A stretch of DNA of 33,408 nucleotides from Crocinitomicaceae bacterium (lineage in GTDB: Bacteria > Bacteroidota > Bacteroidia > Flavobacteriales_D > Crocinitomicaceae): contig JAJTCM010000011.1 in NCBI GenBank assembly GCA_021325675.1, positions 1-33,408 on the forward strand. The letters are read 5' to 3'. This document shows, piece by piece, positions 8,981 through 18,710 of the stretch. How positions within the stretch are numbered: position 1 is the first letter of the stretch; every line of letters starts with the position of its first letter. Made by a program: the position numbers and the translations under genes. Under the pieces are notes generated by a model. It searched no databases. It was not told the origin of the DNA and saw only the letters and a list, made by a program, of their open reading frames with translations.

Positions 8981-10165
8981 ATGAGACAAAAAATTTTACT
9001 CGCAGCATCTTTCTTCCTGTCGTTGCGCTTATCTGCCCAGGAAGCGATCACTTTAACTTCGGACAATTTTCCGCCGCTCACAACTTACGACGTGATTGAC
9101 GGCATGGGGATCACCAACTTTCCTTTTGGTTACCCAACACCGGAAACCTGGGATTTCGGTACAGAGCCATTGGTTTATGGTACTACACTGTACTACCCGG
9201 ATGCAAACGATCCTTTTTTCTCAGCTTCAGCCGACTCTTATTCAACAAGCTCGCGCACTTTGTTCGGCGCGGTTTACGGCGTTCAGAATTACGTTGCCAC
9301 TACAGCGGATTATTTTGGCGAAGTGGGTCATAAAATCCAGGGGGCTACATCCAGCCTGACTGCTTATTCCGGTGGAATCAACGATGTTGTGGTTATCCCG
9401 GTCCAAAACCAGCTGTTCGATGAGCCGCGGATCATTTTGGATTTCCCTGCAACGATGGGTTCCATGCATCATTCCGACTCGCGCAGAATCACAAATTTTA
9501 ATGTTACCGTTGAGGCTTACGGCCTGGATAATACGCCCGGCCAGATGATAACCCATGTGATCAGGCATGATACGATTGTTAGCTACGGACAAATGCGCGT
9601 CTATATTCCGTCGGTAGGCGCTTCTGAGTATTACGATGTGCTGGCGATGAAATCCTGGCAATACGAGCTTGACAGTTTTTACCTGGGCGGTTCACCAGCT
9701 CCTCCTGCTTTATTGTCAGCTTTCGGGCTTTCCCAGCAAACAGTTCCGGACGACGCAGATGTTAACAACCGCCTGTATTTTTACAGGGAAAACAACGCCG
9801 CTCCTTTGCTTTTGATGACTTTCGGAAGCAGCCCGTTTGAAGCATATACCGGAATTTTTATCCATGGGGACAACCTGGCAGTGGCCGGATCGGAAGAACT
9901 GGCAAAAGACGCTTACCAGGTTTTCGTTTACCCGAACCCGGGGAATGGCAAAAACACAACGATTGAGTTTTTGGGGAAAGATGTTCCCGTTGTAAGTTAT
10001 ACCATTACGGATATCAGCGGTAAAACAGTACACGAACAAAAGAATGTAAGTGTTGCAAATAACAAACTGAGCCTGCAGGCCGATTTGCAGCCCGGCAATT
10101 ACTTTGTGCAGGTAAAAGACAAGCAGGAAAATGTAATCGCAGTAGAAAAAATACAAGTGCAGTAA
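8981..10165 (+). CDS. T9SS-exported protein of unknown function
   Basis: 394 residues. A signal peptide (MRQKILLAASFFLSLRLSAQ, ~1-20) leads into a ~290-residue body rich in Tyr, Phe and Asp that I cannot assign to a named domain. The C-terminal ~75 residues (VYPNPGNGKNTTIEF, then DISGKTV and GNYFVQV) are a type A T9SS sorting domain. The protein is therefore secreted or attached to the cell surface. It has none of the QASQC repeats of its neighbours. Such bodies occur in many Bacteroidota cargo proteins of undefined role. Its promoter matches that of the giant protease downstream and the block before the LuxR-type regulator, so it is probably co-regulated with them. A terminator follows. Confidence 0.88.
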   Translation: MRQKILLAASFFLSLRLSAQEAITLTSDNFPPLTTYDVIDGMGITNFPFGYPTPETWDFGTEPLVYGTTLYYPDANDPFFSASADSYSTSSRTLFGAVYGVQNYVATTADYFGEVGHKIQGATSSLTAYSGGINDVVVIPVQNQLFDEPRIILDFPATMGSMHHSDSRRITNFNVTVEAYGLDNTPGQMITHVIRHDTIVSYGQMRVYIPSVGASEYYDVLAMKSWQYELDSFYLGGSPAPPALLSAFGLSQQTVPDDADVNNRLYFYRENNAAPLLLMTFGSSPFEAYTGIFIHGDNLAVAGSEELAKDAYQVFVYPNPGNGKNTTIEFLGKDVPVVSYTITDISGKTVHEQKNVSVANNKLSLQADLQPGNYFVQVKDKQENVIAVEKIQVQ

Positions 10166-10210
10166 ATTTCTATCCGGTTTTATTTTATAATTCAATTAAA
10201 TTTTTGAAAA

Positions 10211-10240
10211 ATGCTGATCGTTCGCGGTCGGCATTTTTTT
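10211..10240 (+). terminator. Rho-independent terminator
   Basis: ATGCTGATC (10211-10219) pairs, with two G-T wobbles, with GGTCGGCAT (10226-10234). An A run precedes it and a T run follows, so it may work in both directions. It ends the gene at 8981. Confidence 0.8.
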
Positions 10241-10359
10241 GTGGTTTCCCGCTGATTTATCTATCTGCAGTCCAAATCTGCGCAGAGCTGCTGTACCGCA
10301 TAACAACGCCTATGTTAAAGCTTCAGCGCCAGCATAGCAACGTAGTTAAAACTGAATCC

Positions 10360-10403
10360 CGGAAAACCGCTATTGTGTCCCCGGCTGCTTCTTTGGATTT
10401 TTG
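10360..10403 (+). promoter_or_regulatory. Conserved promoter block, copy 3 (before the giant M43 protease)
   Basis: CGGAAAACCGCTATTG (10360-10375) includes TTG at 10373-10375. After exactly 20 nt comes GATTTTTG (10396-10403), and the ATG is 21 nt downstream. The first 16 bases match copy 2 at 8912 exactly, while the 20-base spacer is unrelated, which argues for selection on the two boxes. Confidence 0.65.
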
Positions 10404-10424
10404 TGATAGTCTAAACATGACAGT

Positions 10425-13400
10425 ATGAAAAATAAGATTTTAAGCTCAGTTTTCGTGTTTGTTTCCATTCTCTGCGGAACACAAACCATCGCCCAAAGCA
10501 ACTCCTGCAAGGTGGATTCCTACAATTTTCCAGGTAAGGAACAACGGATCCTGGAACAGGAGCAAGCGATATCCGATTGGGTAAATGCCCGCCTGGCAAG
10601 CCGGAATACGGGACAGGCGGCAATTATTACGATTCCGGTTGTGGTCCATGTGGTCCATAACGGGGAACCAGTTGGAGTTGGTGCAAACATCAGCGACGCA
10701 CAGATTATAGAGCAAATCGAAATTTTAAATAAAGATTTCAGGGCGCTGAATGCCGATAGTTTGAGTCCCGGCCACCCTTTCTACAATTTGAGGGGAGATT
10801 CCCGGATTGAATTCTGCCTGGCCAAACAGGATCCCTCCGGTTTTACAACAAACGGGATTACACGTACGCTTGGCGGTCAAACACAGTGGACTGACACTGA
10901 AGGTGCGAAATTAAAAAGGACACAATACGGCGGTAAAAGCAATTGGAATCCAAGAAGATACCTCAATGTCTGGGTCTTTAATCCCGCACCCGGCAATACG
11001 TCAATCGGATGGTCAGCAATGCCGTCTCAAATGGATTTTTTTCCAATGTTGGATGGTGTTGTCGTTCAGAATACGGCTTTTGGCATCCATCCGAACAATT
11101 TACCGGCTTACAATAAAGGAAGAACGCTTGCGCACGAAGTCGGCCACTGGCTGAACCTGTACCATCTCTGGGGTCTGGAAGATGAAGATGACGATTGTGT
11201 GACGGATCATGTGGATGACACACCACCTTCCGAAGGGCCGCATTACGGTTGCCCGTCTTTCCCGTCCAGGCCTAACAGCGCTTGCGGCACGGATGCCAAC
11301 GGAGAAATGTTCATGAATTTCATGGACTATGTCAACCAGGATTGTATGAATATGTTTACAGAAGGCCAGGCGCTCCGGATGGAGGCAGCGATCAATACGT
11401 TACGGACCTCTTTACTGACGTCAATCGGTTGTCAGCCCTCCACTGTTATAAATCCTTTGGTGAGCGCTGCAAGATGGTATGTTGATCCCGCAGCTACAGG
11501 AGATTCATCCGCAACCAGCTGGGCCAATGCATGCCCGTCTTTACAGCAGGCTTTGTTAAACGCCCTGGATTTTGGCGTAAGTGAAATCTGGGTCAAAAAA
11601 GGGACATACATTCCAACGCAGAACGGAAACAGGGACGACAGCTTTGTGATCCCCGAGGGCGTTAAAGTATATGGCGGTTTTGAAGGCACGGAAAGTTTAT
11701 TGTCTCAGAGGAACATGGCTTTGATCCACACGACGGGCGCTTCGGTTTTGAGCGGTGACTTATCAGCAGATGATGTTGGATTTACCAATAACGGGGAAAA
11801 CAGCTATACAGTCGTTGAATTTCTGCATTCACCGAATACAACGGAATTGGATGGTTTTGTGATCCGCGGAGGAAACAATTATTTCCCAAGCGGTGCCGGT
11901 TGGGGAGGAGGGATCGTCAACACAGGTTCCTGCGGAAGCAGCTCGGAACCCAAGCTATCCAACTGCCTTATTACCTGGAATTATGCGTATGCAGGAGGTG
12001 GTTTGTACAATGATGCAGCCGTGCTGGGAGAAGCCAACATGACGATATCTAATTGCATTTTTGACAATAACAGCTCCTACATCCAGGCTGGGGCTTTATA
12101 CAATAACGCTTACGAAGATGGAACGTGTTCCCCGCAGATCATCAATACTGTTTTTAAAAATAATTCCTCCGGTTTTGGGGGAGCGATAGTCAACGATGGT
12201 ACTTATAACGGGGATTGTCAGCCTGTATTTACCGGGTGCACTTTTTTGAATAATTATGTGGTCAACGGAAACGGGGGCGCGGTTGAAAATAATGGAAGAG
12301 GTAACGGCGATGGTGTATACTCAGGATTAAGCTCCCCGGTTTTTGTGGATTGTATTTTTGAAGGCAACAAAGCTATGAGCAACGGAGGAACAGGGGCGGC
12401 CCTGGTAAATGATGCTTCCGGCGGAGGAAAAAGCTCACCGGTTTTTAAGAATGTGGTATTTTTAAATAATGAGTCTTATTGGGATGGCCCGGTGATGTAC
12501 AGCTCAAGTTACAGTGGCGGCGAATCCATAATCGAATTGACCAATTGCAGCTTTTCCGGAAATAAGCCTGTAGCGAGCGGATTGGGCGCTTTTTTCAATT
12601 CAACCGGCGATAGCAGTACATTGGTACAAAACTTCACGAATTGTGTTTTCTTCGATAATGGAACAAGGGCTTTTCGGGGGTCGGCAGCTGCGACGGTTAA
12701 CTTAAATTATTGCCTGACCGACAACAGCGTGACAGGCTTTACCGGGGCAAACAACATCGTTTCCGGAATTTCTCCCTTTGTTTCCGCGTCAGATGTGCAT
12801 TTGAGCAATTGTTCGCCGGCCAAAAACATTGGAAATAATGCTGCTTCCGGCCTGACGGGTATTACAACAGATATTGAAGGAAATAACAGGATATTGGAGG
12901 GAACAATCGACGCTGGTGCCTACGAAGCATTGAGCGCTCCTGTTGTGCAAATCAGCGAAACCAGGGGGAAAGCCTTGTCTTTCAGTAATAATTCACAGCA
13001 TGTATCTACCGTAAATCTACTGTCAGATGAGGTGAGCAACATTACGCTCGAGAGCTGGATAAAGATTAACTCTTTTCCGTCGGCAGATACGCTGATCTGG
13101 TACCACGGGAACAGCGCTTCCAACGGATACGGGCTGAAGCTGGATAATACGGGGAATTTAAAAATTATTTACGGTGGTATCAGTGTTCAGGCGACAACAC
13201 ATACTTTTCAACTGAATACCTGGCAGCATCTTGCTTTCCGGATAGATAACACGGCAGCGGAAATTTTTGTCAACGGGAAGTCTGTGGGCACGCTGACCGG
13301 TTTACCGAATGTACCGGCGGGCGTTTTCCGGATGGGAGGGTTTAGCGGCGAATCGGATGAAATACGTTTTTGGGAAAATGCCCGGACACAAACGCAAATC

Positions 13401-16400
13401 CGGGAGAATATGCACCTGATCGTAGACGGTGGATCCAGCGGGCTAAAAAATTATTTCCAGTTTAACGAAGCTTCACCTACCAATTTATTGATGGACGGAG
13501 TGGGCTGTGCCAAAGCAATCGTTTACGGCGCCGGCTGGGTAACATCGCAGGCTAATTGCAGCAAAGGAACAAGTTTTACGGTAACGAACCCGTCAACAGC
13601 TACCAATTACAATTTCGCAGGAACAAACCTCAGCCTGAATTTCGGCAATACGCCCGGCGCAGGTCAGATTGTAGTTTCCCGACTGGAAGGAAAACCAACC
13701 GGGACCCAGGTGAATGCTACTTCTCCGTTCAACGATTTTTATTGGGTGGTGGAAAATTTCTGCGCCAATACAACGAACCTGGATATTGATGCCTCTGTTA
13801 CAATGGCTGCGGGCTTACTGGTTTCGGCTGACGAAGCAACTCCGGCACAGGTGAAATTAAACCGCCGTGCCATCAACTCTGGCGGCAATTGGACAACAGT
13901 AAGAAATGCCGATCTGGCAACTGTCAGTACAAACACATTAGTTTTAATCGGCAACGCTGAATTGCAGGAATTCGTTATCTCCAATTCGTATAACGCCATT
14001 ACGCTTTCTGAAGATACGCTCAACGCCTTTACACTCTGCGCCGGACTTGTGTCCGATGAGCAAACGTATACCGTTTCAGCGATAGATTTGACAGCAAACC
14101 TGGTCATCACCGCACCGGCGGGCTACGAAATTTCACTTACTTCCGGAAGCGGTTTTTCAGCGTCGCTCAATTTGGTGCCTTCAGGCGGTATCATTAACAA
14201 TACAACTATTTACGTCCGGAAAGACGCTTCCCCGGCCAGTGGATCAGAAGCCGTAATTTCGCATTCCAGCAGCGGACAGCTGACAAAACAAATCGTAATT
14301 CCTGCGGCTGCAACCAATCAGCTGGCGATAAGCCTTCCGAATGGCTTTAATGTCTTTACGACAGGAACTTCGTTTAACCTGGCTTTTCAAACTTTGGCTT
14401 GTCTGCCGGCAACTTACAGCATTACAAGTATTTCACCCAATCCGCTGAGCGGGTTTACAGCAATCACTAACGCAGCGGTATCTTCCTCACCGATCGCAAT
14501 TCCTTTGCCGGGTTCCATGCCGGTAGGCACGTATAATTTCAACCTGGAAATCAGTAATGGTGTTTCGCAGGTTTCGTATCCTTTCATCCTGAATGTGATC
14601 GACGGGGCATTAACGGAGCGCCGGGGCAAATCCATGTATTTTGGAGGTTCAGGTCAAAGCCTGACAACACAGGCACCGTTGTCTGCTGCCATTGCAAATA
14701 CAACGCTGGAAAGCTGGGTAATGGCCCATGCTGTGGGTTCATCGGAAGTGACTGTCATGCATCACGGGACCCATGAAAATGGTTTTGGGGTGGTGTTGTC
14801 GAACTCCCGGGAGCTGCTGTTTGCCTATGATTTTAGCAGAAGGCAGTCAACGGGTTATTATCTTCCGCTAAACACCTGGCATCACGTTGCTCTAACCTGT
14901 GACGGGACTTTCATTTATCTGTATGTTGATGGGATCCGGGTTTTCTCCACATTAAATTCCTCTGTTCCGCCTACCGGAGGCTTGGTTTTAGGCGGCCGTT
15001 TGGATAGCTATTTGCATGGTCAGATGGATGAGGTCCGCTTCTGGAATGTATGCCGGACGCAGCAGCAAATCCGTGAATCCATGCATTTGACTTTACCGAC
15101 CGGAACGGCTAATCTGAAAAATTACTACCAGTTTAACGAAAGCTCAGCACAGGCTACGGCCATGGATGTTATTTCAGGCATCAATGCAGTTGTGAACGGG
15201 GGAAGTTGGGTAAGCTCTTCAGCAAACGTAAGCAAGGGTGTGAGCTTTACAATTGATAGTCCGGCAGCAGGAATAGACCATTCTTTTACCGGAACTTCCC
15301 TGCAATTGAACTTTGGCAATCCTGTCGGAACAGGTGAAGTTGTGGCATCGCGTCTCGAAGGCGAACCGGCCGGTACACAAATGACTTCCTCCGACGCGGT
15401 TGACCAGTATTACTGGGTGGTGGACAATTATGCCGCAAACAAGACGAGCTTAAATGTTACAGCCAAAGTTACCCTGCCTGGCGGTGAAGTCACAGCAACA
15501 AATGAATCCGTTCCGGGCACAATGCTCCTGAACCAGCGCGATGTGAATGCTTACGGAAGCTGGGAAACGGCAACAGGAGCAACGTCGGCTGTAAGCAGCA
15601 CGGGAGTTGTTACTTTCAGCGCTAATTCCAATATCCGTGAATTTGTAGTAGGAAAATCTACGCTTTTACTGCCGACTGTCAGCATTTCAAGCAACGACGT
15701 GGACAACAATGTTCCATCCGGGGCAACGATCACGTTTACTGCTGTCACAACCAATACCGGCGATACACCGACTTACCAATGGAAAGTCAATGGGGCCAAT
15801 GCCGGGACAAATTCGGCTGTTTTTGCAACCAATAGCTTACAGGCCGGTGATGTGGTAAGTGTTGTTTTCTCCACTTCCGGTTCGGGGATTTCAACATTAT
15901 CCATTAACTCCAATCAAATCACGATGCAGGTATATCCGTTTGAAATCCGGGTTACAGCTTCGGATTCCACGATATGCCAGGGTGAGTCAGTAACTTTATC
16001 CGCGCAGACCTTTGTAAACAATTTCCCCGCAGAAAATCTGTGGACAGCAAAACCGATCAGCTTCAATACCGGCTTAGGGGTTTCTAACAATACAACCTGG
16101 CTCACAAAAGTATATGTGGAATCTGCCATTACGGTTTCCGAATTGTGGGTGGACATCACTTACCGCGCATCTGCTGCTACGAATGTCAAGCTGGCCTTGT
16201 ATAGCGATGCAGGCGGCTCCCCGCGGAATCTGCTCAAAGCTTCCACTCCAAAAAACAACCTCCTGGTTGGTGTCAATAAGCTTCCGATTGAAAGTGTCGT
16301 CCTGGCCCCGGGAGCTTATTGGGTTGCTTTTATATGTGACAATTCAGTTAACTTCAAAAGGAACAGTACCTTAAGCGGGAACAATGCCGCCGTTCTCTTT

Positions 16401-18407
16401 ACGGGTTACGCCAGTGGTTTTCCAGCTACTACCTTCACTTCGACCATGCCGAATTCAGCTTACAGCTTTGGAATTGTTTCTTCAGGCCCGGCTTTTAGCT
16501 GGTCGCCTTCCGGAACGTTAAATGTTTCAATAGGTGACACGGTAATTGCTGCTCCAACGGCTACCACGACTTACACCGTGAGCATGACCGACGAATATGG
16601 AAATATAAGAACGAACAGCAAGCAAATCCAGGTTGGGGCTTCCAGCTTCAGTACGCATACCGTTTCAGCATGCGGCTCTTATCTTTGGATTGACGGAAAT
16701 ACCTACACTTCAGGCAACAATTCGGCAACACACACTTTAACCAACGCAGCTGGCTGTGATAGTGTTGTTACCTTGAATTTAACAATAAGCCCGCTTCCAA
16801 CGATTACTTCCGTCACCCCGGCTTCCCGCTGCGGCACAGGGGCAATCAGCCTGACAGCCAGCGCCAGCGCAGGAAATGTGAAATGGTACCTCGCCGCTAC
16901 GGGTGGATCTCCTGTTTTTACAGGGACAACACTGCCGTTAAGTCTTTCGGCAACGAAAACATATTATGTTGAAGCGGATAACGGGGGCTGTGTATCGGCT
17001 TCCCGCACGGCAGTAACGGCAACAATCGATTTTTGCTCACAGATCCAGGCTTCGCAATGCGGAACGACACTAACCGGCATGACTTTAGCGATCATTGCTG
17101 ACGCGGCGCTGGGCGCAACACATTACCGTTTTGAAATTACGAACGGGGCGAATGTGCAAACCATAACGAGAACAACCCGAACGATTTATCCGGCAAATTT
17201 CTCGGCGCTCCTGTCTACAACATATAATATCCGGGTTGCAACCAGCTCCAACGGAACAACATTCGGTTTGTACGGGCCTTCTTGTTCCATAACCACGTTA
17301 ACAATTCCGTCAACGCAGGTCCAGGCTTCGCAGTGCGGAAGTACATTGGCGACGCTTTCCACAGCGATCATTGCAGATGCAGTTTCTGGGGCAACAAGCT
17401 ATCGTTTTGAAATTACGAATGGTGCTACCGTGCAGACTGTCGTGAAAACTACCCGGACCTTGTATATGGGCAATTTCAATTATGCGTTCAATACAACGTA
17501 TGGCATCCGCGTAGCAGCAACTAAAAATGGAACTGATTTCGGGTACTATGCCGGCAGCTGTAACATTACGACAAGTCCTGTTCCTCCAACGCAGGTCCAG
17601 GCTTCGCAATGCGGATCAACCCTGGCAACGCTCTCCACAGCGATTATTGCCGATGCTGTGACCGGTGGAACCCATTACCGCTTTCAAATTACGAATGGGG
17701 CAAACGTACAAACGGTTACCAAAACAACGCGCACGCTTTATATGGGGAATTTCACGTATGCTTACAACACAACGTACGGGATCCGCGTGGCAGCCAGTAA
17801 CGATGGCGTCAACTTCGGGGCTTACGGTGCGAGCTGTAATATTACGACCATTCCTCCCCCGCCAACACAGGTGCAGGTCTCGCAATGCAACACAACGCTG
17901 CCAACAGTTTCTACGGCCGTTATTGCAGATGCCGTAACCGGTGCAACGCATTACCGTTTCGAAATCAACGGCGGGGCGCAGGTCGTAACCAAAACGACAC
18001 GCACTTTGTACCTGGGTAACTTCACGTATGCTTTGGGAACAACTTATGCAATTCGCGTAACAACAAGCTCAGACGGAACCAACTTTAGTGTTTACGGTAC
18101 AAGCTGCAACATTACATCCCCTGCTACAGCAATGAGAGAAGATGAAAATATTTACGAAACAACAGGTGATCTGATGGCGGATTTCAGTGTTGAAGCCTAT
18201 CCGAACCCGAACAACGGTGATTTTGTCGTCAGCTCAAGTCACGCAGGACAGTTTAGTATGGTAAACGAGCTAGGGCAGCTGATTAGAAAAATCGAATTTT
18301 CGGGAGATGAAAAACGGGTTAAAGTAGAAAACGTGCCCCCCGGGATTTATTTCATCACCGGGATACTTAACCGCGAAGCAATTACCCGAAAAGTGATCGT
18401 TCAATAA
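10425..18407 (+). CDS. Giant secreted M43 metalloprotease with beta-helix, LamG-like modules and T9SS tail
   Basis: 2660 residues. Signal peptide ~1-24. The M43-type protease domain (~65-335) has HEVGHWLNLYH at 237-247 and a methionine turn FMDY at ~299-302. A right-handed beta-helix region (~349-835), rich in GGG and N-ladders, ends in a choice-of-anchor-Q-like TDIEGNNRI...DAGAYE. Two copies of a LamG/concanavalin-like domain follow (~845-992 and ~1397-1552), each with its own ~200-residue follow-on segment. Ig/PKD-like regions (~1749-2120), an Ig-like domain (~2124-2205), four QASQC repeats (~2208-2565) and a type A T9SS sorting tail (~2586-2660) complete it. Likely role: a surface-anchored or released protease with adhesive or glycan-binding modules; the target is unknown. 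The LamG pair looks like an internal duplication. All frames stay intact over almost 8 kb. Confidence 0.93.
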   Translation: MKNKILSSVFVFVSILCGTQTIAQSNSCKVDSYNFPGKEQRILEQEQAISDWVNARLASRNTGQAAIITIPVVVHVVHNGEPVGVGANISDAQIIEQIEILNKDFRALNADSLSPGHPFYNLRGDSRIEFCLAKQDPSGFTTNGITRTLGGQTQWTDTEGAKLKRTQYGGKSNWNPRRYLNVWVFNPAPGNTSIGWSAMPSQMDFFPMLDGVVVQNTAFGIHPNNLPAYNKGRTLAHEVGHWLNLYHLWGLEDEDDDCVTDHVDDTPPSEGPHYGCPSFPSRPNSACGTDANGEMFMNFMDYVNQDCMNMFTEGQALRMEAAINTLRTSLLTSIGCQPSTVINPLVSAARWYVDPAATGDSSATSWANACPSLQQALLNALDFGVSEIWVKKGTYIPTQNGNRDDSFVIPEGVKVYGGFEGTESLLSQRNMALIHTTGASVLSGDLSADDVGFTNNGENSYTVVEFLHSPNTTELDGFVIRGGNNYFPSGAGWGGGIVNTGSCGSSSEPKLSNCLITWNYAYAGGGLYNDAAVLGEANMTISNCIFDNNSSYIQAGALYNNAYEDGTCSPQIINTVFKNNSSGFGGAIVNDGTYNGDCQPVFTGCTFLNNYVVNGNGGAVENNGRGNGDGVYSGLSSPVFVDCIFEGNKAMSNGGTGAALVNDASGGGKSSPVFKNVVFLNNESYWDGPVMYSSSYSGGESIIELTNCSFSGNKPVASGLGAFFNSTGDSSTLVQNFTNCVFFDNGTRAFRGSAAATVNLNYCLTDNSVTGFTGANNIVSGISPFVSASDVHLSNCSPAKNIGNNAASGLTGITTDIEGNNRILEGTIDAGAYEALSAPVVQISETRGKALSFSNNSQHVSTVNLLSDEVSNITLESWIKINSFPSADTLIWYHGNSASNGYGLKLDNTGNLKIIYGGISVQATTHTFQLNTWQHLAFRIDNTAAEIFVNGKSVGTLTGLPNVPAGVFRMGGFSGESDEIRFWENARTQTQIRENMHLIVDGGSSGLKNYFQFNEASPTNLLMDGVGCAKAIVYGAGWVTSQANCSKGTSFTVTNPSTATNYNFAGTNLSLNFGNTPGAGQIVVSRLEGKPTGTQVNATSPFNDFYWVVENFCANTTNLDIDASVTMAAGLLVSADEATPAQVKLNRRAINSGGNWTTVRNADLATVSTNTLVLIGNAELQEFVISNSYNAITLSEDTLNAFTLCAGLVSDEQTYTVSAIDLTANLVITAPAGYEISLTSGSGFSASLNLVPSGGIINNTTIYVRKDASPASGSEAVISHSSSGQLTKQIVIPAAATNQLAISLPNGFNVFTTGTSFNLAFQTLACLPATYSITSISPNPLSGFTAITNAAVSSSPIAIPLPGSMPVGTYNFNLEISNGVSQVSYPFILNVIDGALTERRGKSMYFGGSGQSLTTQAPLSAAIANTTLESWVMAHAVGSSEVTVMHHGTHENGFGVVLSNSRELLFAYDFSRRQSTGYYLPLNTWHHVALTCDGTFIYLYVDGIRVFSTLNSSVPPTGGLVLGGRLDSYLHGQMDEVRFWNVCRTQQQIRESMHLTLPTGTANLKNYYQFNESSAQATAMDVISGINAVVNGGSWVSSSANVSKGVSFTIDSPAAGIDHSFTGTSLQLNFGNPVGTGEVVASRLEGEPAGTQMTSSDAVDQYYWVVDNYAANKTSLNVTAKVTLPGGEVTATNESVPGTMLLNQRDVNAYGSWETATGATSAVSSTGVVTFSANSNIREFVVGKSTLLLPTVSISSNDVDNNVPSGATITFTAVTTNTGDTPTYQWKVNGANAGTNSAVFATNSLQAGDVVSVVFSTSGSGISTLSINSNQITMQVYPFEIRVTASDSTICQGESVTLSAQTFVNNFPAENLWTAKPISFNTGLGVSNNTTWLTKVYVESAITVSELWVDITYRASAATNVKLALYSDAGGSPRNLLKASTPKNNLLVGVNKLPIESVVLAPGAYWVAFICDNSVNFKRNSTLSGNNAAVLFTGYASGFPATTFTSTMPNSAYSFGIVSSGPAFSWSPSGTLNVSIGDTVIAAPTATTTYTVSMTDEYGNIRTNSKQIQVGASSFSTHTVSACGSYLWIDGNTYTSGNNSATHTLTNAAGCDSVVTLNLTISPLPTITSVTPASRCGTGAISLTASASAGNVKWYLAATGGSPVFTGTTLPLSLSATKTYYVEADNGGCVSASRTAVTATIDFCSQIQASQCGTTLTGMTLAIIADAALGATHYRFEITNGANVQTITRTTRTIYPANFSALLSTTYNIRVATSSNGTTFGLYGPSCSITTLTIPSTQVQASQCGSTLATLSTAIIADAVSGATSYRFEITNGATVQTVVKTTRTLYMGNFNYAFNTTYGIRVAATKNGTDFGYYAGSCNITTSPVPPTQVQASQCGSTLATLSTAIIADAVTGGTHYRFQITNGANVQTVTKTTRTLYMGNFTYAYNTTYGIRVAASNDGVNFGAYGASCNITTIPPPPTQVQVSQCNTTLPTVSTAVIADAVTGATHYRFEINGGAQVVTKTTRTLYLGNFTYALGTTYAIRVTTSSDGTNFSVYGTSCNITSPATAMREDENIYETTGDLMADFSVEAYPNPNNGDFVVSSSHAGQFSMVNELGQLIRKIEFSGDEKRVKVENVPPGIYFITGILNREAITRKVIVQ
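17046..18120 (+). repeat. QASQC protein-repeat array (four units)
   Basis: Units start near nt 17046, 17322, 17598 and 17874, a regular 276-nt period (92 residues). The fourth reads QVSQC in place of QASQC. The two cysteines of each unit are kept throughout. The copies closely resemble those ending at 666 and 5545 in protein but differ at many third positions. Confidence 0.9.
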
Positions 18408-18422
18408 GAATTAAAAATATGC

Positions 18423-18455
18423 AAAAAAAGGAGCAATTAAAACTGCTCCTTTTTT
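18423..18455 (+). terminator. Rho-independent terminator (possibly bidirectional)
   Basis: GGAGCA (18430-18435) pairs with TGCTCC (18444-18449), flanked by seven A and six T that extend the stem. It ends the 8-kb protease gene. The rest of the 303-base gap (18408-18710) is AT-rich with no gene apparent. It holds GCATAAAACCCCTAAAT (18613-18629), a near match of which lies at 19663-19679. Confidence 0.85.
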
Positions 18456-18710
18456 CATTCAGGATAGTGGTTAGCTGTAAAAGCGAAAACATACAGGGTT
18501 TAATTTTAGTAGTCGTAATATGGATTATACGAAACCTCTAAAGGAAAAGGCTGGGGAAGGGATAAGGTTTATTCAGTGAATAATGGTTTGTTATTCAATA
18601 GACAAGATTAGCGCATAAAACCCCTAAATTCAGATTTTATTTTTTATAATAAATTGATTATAAATTTGTTAAGTGATTGATTAAATCCTGTCTTAAGATA
18701 AGATCTGCGC

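Noticed and set aside
9716-10195. 159-codon antisense frame over the 394-residue T9SS gene
   Set aside because: It covers the sorting-domain coding region of a well-supported gene and has no coherent motif.
10204-10428. 74-codon + strand open frame before the giant protease
   Set aside because: It runs through a terminator hairpin and the conserved promoter block, and its translation has no signal peptide or family resemblance.
17046-18120. CRISPR-like regular 276-nt repetition
   Set aside because: The period is a multiple of three in an open frame, units are long and diverge at synonymous sites; it is a protein repeat.
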